Virus record (IMG/VR): IMGVR_UViG_3300027977_000008
Location: 1-64,000 of that record
DNA from: a virus
Length of the DNA stretch: 64,000 bases
Direction: 5' to 3' (one strand)
The notes under the pieces were generated by a model. That model searched no databases, had not been told where the DNA came from, and saw only the letters and a program-made list of their open reading frames with translations. Positions 6,227 to 17,600 of this stretch are shown here, piece by piece (positions within the stretch are counted from its first letter, which is position 1; each line of letters opens with the position of its first letter). Made by a program: the position numbers and the translations under genes.

Positions 6227-6381
6227 ATTATAACGTATACATCAATCAAATGATTGCATTTAAAAATCTTACAAAAGAAGATGCTGAACAGCGTGCAAAA
6301 GAAATTCAGCAGATGATCTTTGCTGGTATTCCTACTCAATATACAGTTAAACAAATTAAAGTTTTGGAAATTAAATTATGA
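6223..6381 (+). CDS. 52-aa small protein, unknown function
   Basis: ATG 6223 overlaps the HNH stop; TGA at 6379-6381 overlaps the next ATG. Starts MNYNVYINQMIAFKNLTKED and continues with a helical, Lys/Gln-rich segment (AEQRAKEIQQMI). The chain of ATGA couplings and the absence of stops support real translation. No family recognised. Confidence 0.5.
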   Translation: MNYNVYINQMIAFKNLTKEDAEQRAKEIQQMIFAGIPTQYTVKQIKVLEIKL

Positions 6382-6473
6382 ACCCTATTGCAAAACTTAT
6401 TATATGGATCAAAGGTGAATATAAGTTATGGAAACTTCGCAGGGAAGATCCTTACATTTATGAAGATGATTGA
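6378..6473 (+). CDS. 31-aa very small ORF
   Basis: ATG 6378 (overlapping the previous stop) to TGA 6471-6473, beginning MNPIAKLIIWIKGEYKLWKL and ending in an acidic tail. A short amphipathic N-terminal helix could be membrane-associated. The next gene's ATG is 3 bases downstream. Kept because of the unbroken coupling, but so short that it may be only a translational-coupling leader for the carbamoyltransferase. Confidence 0.35.
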   Translation: MNPIAKLIIWIKGEYKLWKLRREDPYIYEDD

Positions 6474-6475
6474 TC

Positions 6476-7861
6476 ATGATTGGAATAAGTGAAGGTTTTC
6501 ATGATGCTGCAATATCAGTAGTTAATGCTGGTAAGATTAAGTTTGCTGCCCATGCAGAACGTTATTCTAGGGTAAAGCACGATAAGCATTTAAATCTATC
6601 AGTATGTGCAGAAGCATTACGTTATACTGAAGATGATATTGTTGCATTCTATGAACGTCCTTGGTTAAAGCGTACTCGTCATTTTTTTGCAGGACAGTAT
6701 AAGAGTGCATTCAAAGAAAGAAATATCTATCTCACCCCAAATCGATATTATTCACATCATCTCTCCCATGTTGCTGCAGCATTTCAGACATCACCATATT
6801 CAGATGCTGCATGTGTTGTCGTAGACAGTATTGGTGAGTGGGACACTGCTTCAATCTGGCACGCTCAGATGGTGGAGGGATGTGCTAAGTATAAGAAAGT
6901 ATGGTCTAAGAAATATCCAAATTCTATTGGTCTATGGTATTCTTCTTATACAAAATGGGCAGGTTTAAAACCCTTAGACGAAGAATACATCTTTATGGGT
7001 ATGGCAGCATTTGGTAAACCCTTATACGTCGAGCAAGCGCGTAAACTTCTCTCTAGAAATAACCACAAAGGCTTTCCCATCTCTATTGAAGGAAATCCAG
7101 AAGACAACTCAAAAAGCGCCGAGATTGTTCTCCATGAGGAACTGAGAAAAATTTTCAATAGGGCAAGGACAATTAGTAATAATATTTGTTATGGTGGAGG
7201 AGTTGCTCTAAATTGTGTGGTGAACGCTAAGTTACAAAAAGAACATCCGTTTATGTGGATTATGCCTAATCCAGGAGATGCTGGAGCTTCTTTAGGGGCG
7301 GCTTTGTTATCTTATGGTGGTAAAGTCATCTTCACCCCATATTTGGGTGAAACCATTCAAAAAACGATTGATCCAAAAGAAGTTGTTGACGCATTGCTTC
7401 ACAAAGGCATGTGTGGAATTGCGAATGGTCCTGCCGAGTTTGGACCACGGGCTTTGGGTAATAGAAGTCTTCTAGCGGATCCTAGGACGATTCAGATGAA
7501 GGATTTAGTCAATACCATTAAGAAGAGACAAAGGTTTCGTCCATTTGCCCCTGCCATATTAGAAGAACATTGTCAGGACTATTTTCGTATGCCACCAGAC
7601 AGTCGCTATATGTCCTTTGTATACGACTGTAAGCGTCCTGATGAGATCCCAGCATGTGTTCATGTAGATAATACCGCTAGGGTTCAAACAGTTCCTACAT
7701 GGTCTTCCAGCGTCCTTAGAGAAATACTTGAATGTTGGTATGAACGCACTGGATGCCCAGTTCTTCTTAATACATCATTAAATATTCGTGGTATGCCAAT
7801 TGTCAATACTTGGCAAGATGCTCAAGATTTTTCCAAAACTTATCTAGTTGACATATTCTAA
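6476..7861 (+). CDS. O-carbamoyltransferase (NodU/CmcH/TobZ family)
   Basis: 461 residues from ATG 6476; the TTG at 6470 is less likely. Two-domain layout of the family: an N-terminal Kae1-like domain with GISEGFHDAAI (residues 3-13), the HHLSHVAAAF metal-site histidines (94, 95, 98), GGGVALNC (240-247) and PGDAGASLGAA (266-276); then a YrdC-like domain with the signature EFGPRALGNRSLLADPR (321-337). These enzymes move a carbamoyl group from carbamoyl phosphate via carbamoyl-AMP to hydroxyls of sugars or natural products. It is shorter than the usual 550-600 residues. With the sulfotransferase, glycosyltransferase and SGNH neighbours it points to glycan decoration; acceptor unknown. Confidence 0.9.
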   Translation: MIGISEGFHDAAISVVNAGKIKFAAHAERYSRVKHDKHLNLSVCAEALRYTEDDIVAFYERPWLKRTRHFFAGQYKSAFKERNIYLTPNRYYSHHLSHVAAAFQTSPYSDAACVVVDSIGEWDTASIWHAQMVEGCAKYKKVWSKKYPNSIGLWYSSYTKWAGLKPLDEEYIFMGMAAFGKPLYVEQARKLLSRNNHKGFPISIEGNPEDNSKSAEIVLHEELRKIFNRARTISNNICYGGGVALNCVVNAKLQKEHPFMWIMPNPGDAGASLGAALLSYGGKVIFTPYLGETIQKTIDPKEVVDALLHKGMCGIANGPAEFGPRALGNRSLLADPRTIQMKDLVNTIKKRQRFRPFAPAILEEHCQDYFRMPPDSRYMSFVYDCKRPDEIPACVHVDNTARVQTVPTWSSSVLREILECWYERTGCPVLLNTSLNIRGMPIVNTWQDAQDFSKTYLVDIF

Positions 7862-7926
7862 ATACCGTGGTATCATGCCTTTGGGTGATACCCGTTTACG
7901 TAAACAAATCAAATTGAAGTATATTT

Positions 7927-8688
7927 ATGGCAAAAGGTTTTAGAGTGGTAACTAAACCACCAACATCATCTTCCGGTAGTACATCTAGTTTTAATATAGA
8001 AGAAGCAAAAAAAATGATTAAAGACAAGAGCATTGTCTTTTGTCTTCCTGGTAGAGGAGTTTCATATACATATCTCAAAAATTTTGTACAACTTTGTTTT
8101 GATCTTGTACAAAATGGTGCTTCAATCCAGATTTCACAAGACTATTCTTCAATGGTCAACTTTGCCCGTTGTAAGTGTCTTGGTGCCAATGTTCTTCGTG
8201 GTCCTAATCAACTTCCATGGGATGGTAAACTGAAATATGATTATCAACTTTGGATTGATAGTGACATCGTATTTGACACAGAATTGTTCTATCGTCTAGT
8301 ATGGATGGATAAGGATATCTCTTGTGGTTGGTATGCGACTGAAGATGGAGTAACAACATCAGTTGCACATTGGCTTGAAGAAGATGACTTCAAGAACAAT
8401 GGTGGTGTTATGAACCATGAAATGGTTGATGGTATTCAAAAGCGTCGTAAACCATTTACTGTGGATTACACTGGATTTGGTTGGACACTAATTAAGCATG
8501 GTGTGTTTGAGCATTCGGAGATAAAGTATCCTTGGTTTGCACCTCAGATGCAAGTCTTTGATTCTGGAGAAGTCCAAGATATGTGTGGTGAGGATGTTTC
8601 ATTCTGTTTAGATGCAATCAAGGCAGGATTTGAAATCTGGTGTGATCCAGTCTGCCGAGTAGGACACGAGAAGACACGAGTAATTTGA
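7927..8688 (+). CDS. glycosyltransferase-like protein (GT-A fold)
   Basis: 253 residues. After a Ser/Thr-rich N-terminus (residues 9-21), IVFCLPGRGVSYTYLKNF begins a Rossmann-like domain, and YQLWIDSDIVFDTELFYRLV contains the DxD metal motif (Asp111-Ser-Asp113) of GT-A glycosyltransferases. A C-terminal GEDVSFCLDAIKAGFEIWCDP and VGHEK match the distal acid and His segments often seen in that fold. It would move a sugar from a nucleotide donor. It follows the carbamoyltransferase by 65 bases containing a short GTATCA/TGATAC hairpin. Alternative: a non-catalytic GT-A-fold protein. Confidence 0.7.
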   Translation: MAKGFRVVTKPPTSSSGSTSSFNIEEAKKMIKDKSIVFCLPGRGVSYTYLKNFVQLCFDLVQNGASIQISQDYSSMVNFARCKCLGANVLRGPNQLPWDGKLKYDYQLWIDSDIVFDTELFYRLVWMDKDISCGWYATEDGVTTSVAHWLEEDDFKNNGGVMNHEMVDGIQKRRKPFTVDYTGFGWTLIKHGVFEHSEIKYPWFAPQMQVFDSGEVQDMCGEDVSFCLDAIKAGFEIWCDPVCRVGHEKTRVI

Positions 8689-8720
8689 TATATAAAATTG
8701 GAATTTGTGTATAATTACAC

Positions 8721-8885
8721 ATGGAAAAATACGATATATACTGTCGGGGAGAAAAAATTTATTCTTCCGTTACAGAAGAAGAAATGTTGGATATCACGCA
8801 AGAATTTGCGGATCAATTTTATTCAAATGGAACTCCCCATCCTGACGATATTGTGGTAGAATATCTTGGTTACGATATTGAATAA
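8721..8885 (+). CDS. 54-aa acidic small protein
   Basis: ATG 8721 to TAA 8883-8885. Begins MEKYDIYCRGEKIYSSVTEE and continues with a helix and the acidic DDIVVEYLGYDIE tail. It precedes the next ORF by 3 bases. Protein-like alternation of strands and helix; compact size is typical of cyanophage accessory proteins. Function unknown. Confidence 0.55.
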   Translation: MEKYDIYCRGEKIYSSVTEEEMLDITQEFADQFYSNGTPHPDDIVVEYLGYDIE

Positions 8886-8888
8886 ATT

Positions 8889-9032
8889 ATGGCAGTGAAA
8901 AATTCTTTGAGTGGTTCAAAAATTATTGAATCATCACCAAAAAATACTCGTCAGGGACGCTCCAAAAACACAAAAATTTCTGCTACAAGTAGAAATAGTT
9001 CTGGTAAGCGTTATAGAGGTCAAGGAAAATAA
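8889..9032 (+). CDS. 47-aa basic Ser/Lys-rich protein
   Basis: ATG 8889 to TAA 9030-9032. Strongly basic and low-complexity: MAVKNSLSGSKIIESSPKNT, then RSKNTKISATSRNSSGKRYRG. I recall very similar 48-residue proteins in other T4-like cyanophages, but cannot confirm it here. The composition suggests nucleic-acid binding or a disordered packaged peptide. Tight spacing to the 54-aa gene implies one transcript. Confidence 0.55.
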   Translation: MAVKNSLSGSKIIESSPKNTRQGRSKNTKISATSRNSSGKRYRGQGK

Positions 9033-9081
9033 TTCATAATCAATCTTTTGGTTTGAATTCCACTTCACACCATTATCGAAG

Positions 9082-9216
9082 ATGGAGTTTACTCATACAG
9101 ACAATAAAATAGAGTTATCAACATTACTAATGTCCCTGATGGTAACATCAGCAGTGATCAAGTTGACTGATGCATCGATAACTATAGACAAATTATTATC
9201 AATCTACTCAAAATAA
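9082..9216 (+). CDS. 44-aa small protein before the terminator
   Basis: ATG 9082 to TAA 9214-9216, beginning MEFTHTDNKIELSTLLMSLM; the middle (LLMSLMVTSAVIKL) is hydrophobic enough for a short membrane or amphipathic helix. It is the last ORF before a strong intrinsic terminator. No family recognised. Confidence 0.4.
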   Translation: MEFTHTDNKIELSTLLMSLMVTSAVIKLTDASITIDKLLSIYSK

Positions 9217-9225
9217 CTTATAGAT

Positions 9226-9252
9226 AAGACAGGAGCAATCCTGTCTTTTTTT
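9226..9252 (+). terminator. intrinsic terminator before the structural module
   Basis: AAGACAGGA (9226-9234), loop GCAA, TCCTGTCTT (9239-9247), then a T-run. A perfect 9-bp stem with a GNRA-type tetraloop. It separates the accessory genes from the late gp25 transcription unit. Confidence 0.9.
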
Positions 9253-9276
9253 ATGGCATATTTAATATAGAATGCC

Positions 9277-9294
9277 TATAAATACGAATAAATA
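9277..9294 (+). promoter_or_regulatory. late promoter(s) upstream of gp25
   Basis: TATAAATA at 9277-9284 is an exact T4-type late promoter core, followed by a second variant AATAAATA at 9287-9294. They lie 28 and 18 bases before the GTG start of gp25 and just after a terminator, so they probably launch the baseplate operon. Confidence 0.8.
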
Positions 9295-9312
9295 GACGAA
9301 GATCCTATAAAA

Positions 9313-9717
9313 GTGCCTCTTCAAAAAATCTCTAGGGCTTTCAAAGATATTTCTTTATCAATGAAACGTCATCCAGTTACAAACGATATTCTTCCACTGA
9401 AAAATGAAGATGCAATCAAACGTGCTGTTCAAAATTTAGTAAGAATTCGTATTGGAGAGGTATTTTTCAATAATTTAATTGGCACAAGAATTAGCGGAGC
9501 ATTATTTGAATTAGCAACAAGTGACTTTACTGCTCCGATAAAGACAGAAATTGAAACTGTTATTACAAACTTTGAACCAAGAGTTGTACTAAAAGGCGTT
9601 GAAGTTGATCCAGATCCTGATAATAATGCTTTAGAAATTACAATATCTTATGACATAGTTGGTTTATCAACGCCTACACAGACAGTCACTTTTATCTTAG
9701 AACCAACTAGACTATAA
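9313..9717 (+). CDS. 25: gp25 baseplate wedge subunit
   Basis: 134 residues, close to T4 gp25 (132). Contains the EPR core motif (FEPRV, residues 87-91) of gp25/TssE-like baseplate proteins and the typical ISRAFKDISLS N-terminus. gp25 joins the wedge to the sheath and nucleates sheath assembly. The start is GTG 9313: no ATG occurs before residue 17, and that one would remove the conserved N-terminus. The stop overlaps the gp6 ATG (TAATG), so the two are translationally coupled. Confidence 0.95.
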   Translation: MPLQKISRAFKDISLSMKRHPVTNDILPLKNEDAIKRAVQNLVRIRIGEVFFNNLIGTRISGALFELATSDFTAPIKTEIETVITNFEPRVVLKGVEVDPDPDNNALEITISYDIVGLSTPTQTVTFILEPTRL

Positions 9718-11597
9718 TGGCACTAACACAATTTACAAATCTAAATTTTGAGGATATAAAAACCTCAATCAAAGATTATCTAAGAGCAAACACAAATTTT
9801 ACAGATCATGACTTTGAAGGATCCAACCTTTCAGTCATTGTAAATCTTCTTGCATATAACTCTTACATTACTGCCTACAACACAAATATGGTGGTAAATG
9901 AGACTTTTATTGATTCCGCGACTTTGCGCGAAAATGTTGTATCATTAGTACGCAATATTGGGTATGTTCCTCGTTCAAAACGTGCAGCAAAAGCAACTGT
10001 AAACTTTTTTGTTAGTGGATTTTCAACAACAACAGACACAATTTCATTTCAACCTGGAGTTTTTGCAAATGGAAGCGTTTCTGATGTCAACTTTATATTT
10101 TCTTTACCCGAAAAAGTTACTATAGCGGCAGATACTGGTACTTCACTTGGAAGTTTAGAGATTTATCAAGGGCAATATCTTGAAAATTCGTGGTTAGTCA
10201 ATAACTCTCAACCAAATCAACGGTATATCATTCCAAATGATAGCGTTGATACTTCAACTTTGCGTGTAAAAGTAAAAAATACGTCTACAGATACAACATC
10301 TATTGAGTATCAACTAGTAGATAATATTCTTGGCATCACCTCTACATCAAATATTTACCTAATTCAAGAAACAACTGACGAAAAATACGAAATTTTATTT
10401 GGTGATAATATTTTTGGTAAAAAATTACAGTCTGGGAATGTAATTACTGCATCTTACATCAAGACAAATGGTAAAGATGGTAATGGGGTGACTGATTTTA
10501 GGTTTGCAGGAACAATTTTTGATGAAAATAACGCAAATATAACGTCTTTCACTAGCGATTTGACATCACAGGTGCCATCTGAGAATGGTGATGAGATAGA
10601 ACCTGTTGAAAGTATTAAATACTATGCCCCTAGACTGTATTCATCGCAACATAGGGCAGTAACAGCAAGCGACTATGAGGCAATTCTACCAACTTTATAT
10701 CCAAATATAGAAAGTGTTAGTGCTTATGGTGGAGAAGATCTAGTTCCTCCACAATATGGAAGAGTTTTTATTGCAGCTAAACCTAGAAATGGATCTTTTC
10801 TATCTGAATTTACTAAAAAACAAATTTTACAGTCACTGAAGAATTATTCAGTAGCTGGAATTGTTCCTCAGTTTGAAAATTTAAAATATCTTTATGTGGA
10901 AATTGATAGTTATGTTTATTACAATACAAATTTTGTTGGTGATTCAAATAGTTTAAAAACAGATGTGATTTCTGCAATCACTTTTTATTCTAAAAGTTCA
11001 GAAATGAACCAATTTGGTGGAAGGTTCAAGTATAGTAAAATTTGTTCACTAATTGATAACGTTAATACCGCAATTACTTCAAATATCACAACTGTAAGGA
11101 TTAGAAGAGATCTTGTTGCAAGTATAGGACAACCAGCACAATATGAGTTATGCTTTGGCAATCAATTTTATAATGGAAAAACACAATATAATGTAAAAAG
11201 TACAGGATTTACTGTTTTTGGCATAGGAGAAACTTGTTATTTTTCAGATGCAGTTGTAAATGGATCTAATATTGGTAATCTGTTCCTATTCCAAGAAATT
11301 TCTGTTGAAGAAATCAATATTTTATCAACTAAGTTTGGAACAGTTAATTATGACACAGGTGAAATCCTTATAGATACTGTAAATATTACATCAACCAGTT
11401 TATCCGACAATATTATTGAAGTTCAAGCAGTTCCTTTATCAAATGATATTTTGGCGAGAAAGGAATTGTACTTACAGTTAGATGTTGCTAAAAGTAATTT
11501 CTATATGAAACAAGATAGCATCTCATCAGGTGCAAATACTTCTGGAACAAGATTTGATATTCAGTCAAGCTATCAAAACGGTAAGAAAACAAGATAA
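9717..11597 (+). CDS. 6: gp6 baseplate wedge subunit
   Basis: 626 residues (T4 gp6: 660). The N-terminal block NFEDIKTSIKDYLRANTNF...DFEGSNLSVIVNLLAYNSYITAYN is the typical start of gp6/gpJ-like wedge proteins in phages and contractile systems, and AVTASDYEAILPTLYPNIESV lies in the conserved middle. Two gp6 copies clamp gp7 and gp25 in each wedge and drive baseplate expansion. First base overlaps the gp25 stop; the next gene begins 3 bases after its own stop. Confident from position and motifs. Confidence 0.95.
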   Translation: MALTQFTNLNFEDIKTSIKDYLRANTNFTDHDFEGSNLSVIVNLLAYNSYITAYNTNMVVNETFIDSATLRENVVSLVRNIGYVPRSKRAAKATVNFFVSGFSTTTDTISFQPGVFANGSVSDVNFIFSLPEKVTIAADTGTSLGSLEIYQGQYLENSWLVNNSQPNQRYIIPNDSVDTSTLRVKVKNTSTDTTSIEYQLVDNILGITSTSNIYLIQETTDEKYEILFGDNIFGKKLQSGNVITASYIKTNGKDGNGVTDFRFAGTIFDENNANITSFTSDLTSQVPSENGDEIEPVESIKYYAPRLYSSQHRAVTASDYEAILPTLYPNIESVSAYGGEDLVPPQYGRVFIAAKPRNGSFLSEFTKKQILQSLKNYSVAGIVPQFENLKYLYVEIDSYVYYNTNFVGDSNSLKTDVISAITFYSKSSEMNQFGGRFKYSKICSLIDNVNTAITSNITTVRIRRDLVASIGQPAQYELCFGNQFYNGKTQYNVKSTGFTVFGIGETCYFSDAVVNGSNIGNLFLFQEISVEEINILSTKFGTVNYDTGEILIDTVNITSTSLSDNIIEVQAVPLSNDILARKELYLQLDVAKSNFYMKQDSISSGANTSGTRFDIQSSYQNGKKTR

Positions 11598-11600
11598 CAG

Positions 11601-14600
11601 ATGATTGAAACCTCAATATTAAAAGTTAAAATCAATGAAATTATTCAGAGTCAAATCCCTGAATACATTGATGTCGAAAATCCTTATTTTGGAGAATTTT
11701 TAAAGCAATATTATTACTCTCAGGAGTATCAGGGAGGTCCCGTTGATATTGCAGATAACTTAGTTGAGTATAAAGGACTAGATTATCTAAACCCAAAAAA
11801 TCTTATTGGATTTACATCACTAACATCATACATTAGTGGTGTTGATGATACAATCTATGTAAGTTCAACAGATGGTTGGCCAACACAGTGGGGTTTATTG
11901 AAAGTTGATAATGAAATTATCACTTATACAGGTATTGGATCCACAGTATTTACTGGATGCGTTCGTGGATTTAGTGGAATTGAAAAAAATACAAAAACTA
12001 ATCACCCAGAGTATCTAACATTCACTTCTAGTGGAATTGCAACACATGCATCAAATGCAAAGGTTGAAAATCTTAGTAATGTTTTTCTAAATGAGTTTCT
12101 AAAGAAACTAAAGAAATTAGTTCTTCCCGGATTTGAAGATAGAAATCTATATGGTGATTTAAATGAAAGTAACTTTATTAGACAAGTAAAAGATTTCTAT
12201 AAATCAAAAGGAACAGAAGAAGCATTCAAAATTCTATTCAAAGCACTATATGATGAAGGGGTTGAAATGGTTCAACCTCAAAAATTTGTTATCAAACCAT
12301 CAGATGCAGATTATATTAAAAATGATGTTTTAGTTTGTGAGGTAGTTAGTGGAAATCCAATAAAAATTGAAGGACAAACTCTTTTCCAAGATACAACGCC
12401 ACTACAAACTAGTGGATCAATTTATAATGTAGAAAAGGCAATTATAAATGGTAGTACTTATTATAAAATTTCTATTTCAAAAGGAACTACAGTTGGTAAG
12501 TTTCTTCAAGTAGGAAAAACTTTTATTACAAAAACATCTGGTGCTGGATCTACTATTATCAACATTGATAGTACAGTAGGATTTGGTACAACAGGAAATC
12601 TAAATTATGAAGATCTTCAATTTTCGTATACTGATAAAAATTATACTCAGTTCCTTGGGGTTTCTGGTATTACGACAACTGTAGGTATTGGTTCAACTGT
12701 TTTTGCTTCTGGATTTCAAACATACTCGTATGAAGATGGAGATTTAAATACTCCAGTTTATTTAAACATTGTAGGAACAATTAGCAATTTCAATGGATCT
12801 GCAATAAATCAGCAAGAAGGAAGTAATATCAATGTAAAAACTTTAGGTATTGAACAAAAAGACATTAGATTTACTTCATGGATTTACAATATTCCAACAA
12901 AATATATTGTTAACAATATTATTTCATTGGGTTCCAATGTATATGAATTTGTATTTTTCTCGGATCATATTCTGTACGTTGGTGATATTCTTGATATTGT
13001 GGATGAAGATAATAATATTATTGTAGGAACTTTACTCCAAATCATTAATAATAAAACAATCCAAGTCAACTGCTCTGCTTTAAATTTATCTAAAAAACAT
13101 TTTATTAGAAGACAACTAAAAACAAATAAAGATTACACTGCAGATGTTCAAAACGTTTATTCTGCTGGTGCTGATGTATACGTCGCATCAAATAGTATTC
13201 CACACTGGACTATAAATCCTCAAAAGAGAATTAGAAACTTTACTACATCTGGAGTTGCAACAAGTACACAAATTTTAATTACAGATCATCATTTCAATGA
13301 TGGTGAACTTGTAGTATACAAACCATCAAGCACAAATGGTGCTGTATCTGGATTGAGCACTAATCAATCTTATTATATTCGTAAAATAGACGATAATACG
13401 GTTTCACTTGCATATTCACTAGAGAATGCTCGTAGAGGTCAACATATCACTATTTTTGGATCTAGTGATTTATCTGGAATTACCACACATTCTTTAACTC
13501 CAAGTAATGTTGGGTTTTCTACAATTGGAGCACAAAAATTACTCAGAAAGTTTTTAGTTCCTGAGTATAGTGAGACTAAAATTGAGACAATTCCAGGTGG
13601 AGTTGGATTATTTGACAACGGAGTAGAGATTTATTCTTATAAATCAACTGATCAAGTTTTCTATGGTCCAATTCAATCAGTTAGTGTTTTAAATGAAGGA
13701 TCGGACTTTGATGTAATCAATCCAACTAGACTTTCTGTTTATCAAGATGGGCATACTGGTGCAGGTTCATCTGTTATTGCACACGTATCAGGAACCATTA
13801 AAGAAATTCTTGTCGATACTGAAGGATTAGATTATACAAGCACTCCAACTGTTTATATTAGTGGTGGTAATGGTTCTGCAGTAGCAGAAGCAAAAATGAA
13901 GTTGGTTGCTCATCAAGTAGATTTTGATAGCACTAGCACTGGTGGTATTGTAGATACTGTTACTGATAAAATTACCTTCCCAGAAGCACATGGATTTAAA
14001 CATGGTGAAGAAATTGTTTACAACACTCGTGGAACAACTCCTATTGGTCTTGGAACAACTCCAGGAACACTTATTAACGGTTCTTCATATTTCGTCATCA
14101 AAAATAACGACTATACTATTTCATTAGCAGAAACAAGACAGAAATCTCTTGTTGGTATTGCAACTCTTGATATTACTTCCAATGGTCAAGGACTTCATGC
14201 TTTTTCAACTAAAGAAAGAAGACTAAAAGTTGATAAAGTTTATGTTATTGAAAATGGCACATTTTCCAATAAAGAAAATACGACAACTCCTGTTGGTATC
14301 AATACATTCACGGATGTAATCACAATTAGTAATCATGGATATACTTCTGGTGAAGAACTAAAGTATTCAACAACAGAATTATCAGTTGGTGGATTAAACA
14401 CAACCTCCAGATATTATGCTATAAAAGTCGATAACAACCAATTTAGAGTATCAATTTCTACTAGCCTAACAAATTACATTGGACTAACTAGTATTGGATC
14501 TGGATATCATATCTTCAATTATCCACCAATTACAATCACTCTAAATGGTCCTCAAGGTATTACAACGGCAAATGCTACTGTTACTCCAATTGTAAGAGGA

Positions 14601-17600
14601 TCTATATCTGATGTTCATGTAAAAGTTGGTGGGGATGATTTTGGATCGACAATCATCAATGATAATTATAGACCAGAAATAAGAATTATTGAAGGATCTA
14701 ACGCATCACTAAGACCATTGATTGTAAATGGTAGACTTGATAGTGTTATTGTAAAAAGTGGTGGTTCAAATTATTTTAGTATTCCAGACATCATTATTGA
14801 TGGTGATGGTTTTGGTGCAAAGGCAAAGGCAAATATATCTAATGGTCAAATTATAAGCGTTGATGTTATTGATCAGGGTGCTGGATATACAACCAATGGA
14901 ACAACAATTACTGCATCGACACCTGGACAAGGAGCAATATTCTCGTCCAATTTAAAAAAATGGACAGTTAATAAAGTTGAAAAATATGCAAAAATTGGTG
15001 ACGTAAGTTCTGATGATGGTTTCTATGAAACTGTAAGAAATACTAAACTTGGTAATCCATATGTTAATTACTACGTCCCAAGAATTCTGAGAACTTTCTT
15101 GGGAGATAATGGATCTCAACATTCTCCAATTTTAGGATATGCATATGATGGAAGTCCAATTTACGGACCATATGCATTTGCAAATTATACTGGAACTGGA
15201 GCACTAAAATATCTACAACCAAGTTATGCAAAGATTTCTGGTGCAAGAGTTAATGGTCCAAATATTTCACAATATCCAGCTGGATTTTTTGTTGAAGACT
15301 TTACATATGTTCAAGGTACTGGAGATTTAGATGAATATAATGGTCGCTTTGCAATTACGCCAGAATATCCAAATGGTGTTTATGCATACTATACAACAGT
15401 CTCATCCTCTGTTGTAAATGACAATGGTAGTCCTTTCAATGGAGTAAGACAACCAGTATTTCCATATGTAATTGGTAATTATTACAACTTCACTCCAAAC
15501 ATTTTCAACTACGATTATAATTCTACACAAGATATTGATCCTATTACTCTAAACTTAGTAAGAAACACTGATGCTTATAAGATCAATGATGGGTATGAAT
15601 TTATTTCAAATTCAAATAAGAATACAACTACACAATCTAAGATTTCTAAAATAAAATCTGGAAGCGTAGAACGGATTGATGTAATAGAAAGTGGTTTAGA
15701 TTATACTGTTGGAGATAGAATTGTATTTGATAATTCAAATACTTCTGGATTTGGTGCTATCGCAAAAATATCAAAAATTGTTGGTGTTGCAGTAACAGAC
15801 ATAACTTCATCAATAACAACTTTGAGTAATATTGATCTAGTATGCAACAATAGATCAGTAACTGCAATTTCAACAACCCCACATAATCTATCAGATGGTT
15901 CTTATGTAAGTATTGTTGGAATATCTTCTACATCATTTAATAATATAACGGGAACGTTTAGGATCGATGTAAAAGGTGTAACATCTGGTCTAGCAACTTC
16001 TATGCTAGCAACTGGACTTACAACTAGTGTTCAAATAATAGATCTTGCATCAAAGTTTTCTGTAAATGACATTATAAAAATTGATAGTGAGCAATTCCTA
16101 ATTATGGGAATTGATAAAGCAAATAATAAATTAAATCTACAAAGAAGATATAATGGAACAACAGGTGCTGCACATACAAATCGTTCAGAAATTGTTAATC
16201 TTGAAAGAGAATTTACTTACGAACTTGATAAGGTAGTTTCTCTGTCAACTCCTAAAAATGAAACAGTATTTTTTGATGCATCATCCTCTGTTGGTGTTGG
16301 ATTGACTTATGGTGTTGGTATTGGAACAACAATTTCTTACATTGGAGCGGGAAATAGTCAGAAATCGATCTTTATACCTACTAGAAGTATTTTCTTACCA
16401 AACAATCCTCTGCTTCATGGTGAGGAAGTTTTCTACAGTCCTGGTGCTGGTACTTCTTTGACATATTCATTGAATGGTAGTACAACATCTCCGATGCCAT
16501 CAAAGATGTATGTACAGAAACTTACAAAAGATTTGATTGCACTTACAAATGTAAAGACTGGTATCAATTCTGATTTATCACGAGTTTTCTTCAATGCAAA
16601 CATTGGAATTGGCAATAGTCATTCTTTTACAACTAGGAGAAATATTGTATCGTGTAGTGTAAAAACAGTAAATGTTGTTGTATCTACTGCATCTTCTCAT
16701 CGATTAAGACCAGATGATGTCATTGATATGACAGTTGTTTCCACTGCTACAAGTTCAGTGTCTGCAATATATGATCCTATTACTCGATTTGTAAGTATTG
16801 GTTCATCCATCAACCCTAGAATTAATATTGTTACCGGAGATTACTTAGAATTTGATGTTTCTAATGCAAGTTTACTAAACACTAAACTTGAATTTTTCTT
16901 AGATCAAAGTTACAATAAAACATTTGTTGGATCTGGTGTATCTGCATTAGAAATTACAAATCAATTTGCACCAGGAATTACATCCGCAAAAACAACAATA
17001 CATTTTACAGAACAGGTTCCTTCAATATTATACTACAAATTTACTTCTCAAACTCCTTCCAAAATTGTTGAAATTAATAAAGATATTAATGAATATTCAA
17101 AAATAGTTGTTCATAATAGTAAATTTACTGGAACACATTCACTAACAACAACAACAAATCAAACATTTACATATAATATATTTGAAATACCAGAAAGAGT
17201 AGGTTATACCAGCGCATCATATATCAATTACACAACAAATTCTACTAATACAAAGGGGTCTATTGCAAAAATTGATATTTTGGATGGTGGAAAAAATTAT
17301 AAATCTACACCTAAAGTATCTGCATCGTCCACAACAGGATCTTCTGCAACACTGAGGACATATGGATCAAATATTGGTTCTATTGATATTGTTCAAATTT
17401 TAGATTTTGGATATGACTATCTATCAGATAAAACACTACAACCACAAGCAGCAGTTCCTCAAGTTATTACACTTAAAGATAATTATAGTGTTGACACTGT
17501 TGCAATTACTTCTACTGGGTCAAAATATCTGTCTGCACCAAATCTAATTGTTTATAATAGAAAATCTGATATTGTCAATACTGAATCAAGTATTGTTGCT

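Noticed and set aside
7875-7943. 22-aa ORF (MPLGDTRLRKQIKLKYIYGK) between carbamoyltransferase and glycosyltransferase
   Set aside because: Overlaps the start of the glycosyltransferase-like gene and a hairpin; too short to claim, although a leader peptide is possible.
8685-8715. sigma70-like promoter (TTGATA ... TATAAT) before the 54-aa ORF
   Set aside because: The spacer is 19 bp and the -10 lies only 5 bases from the ATG, which would leave almost no leader.
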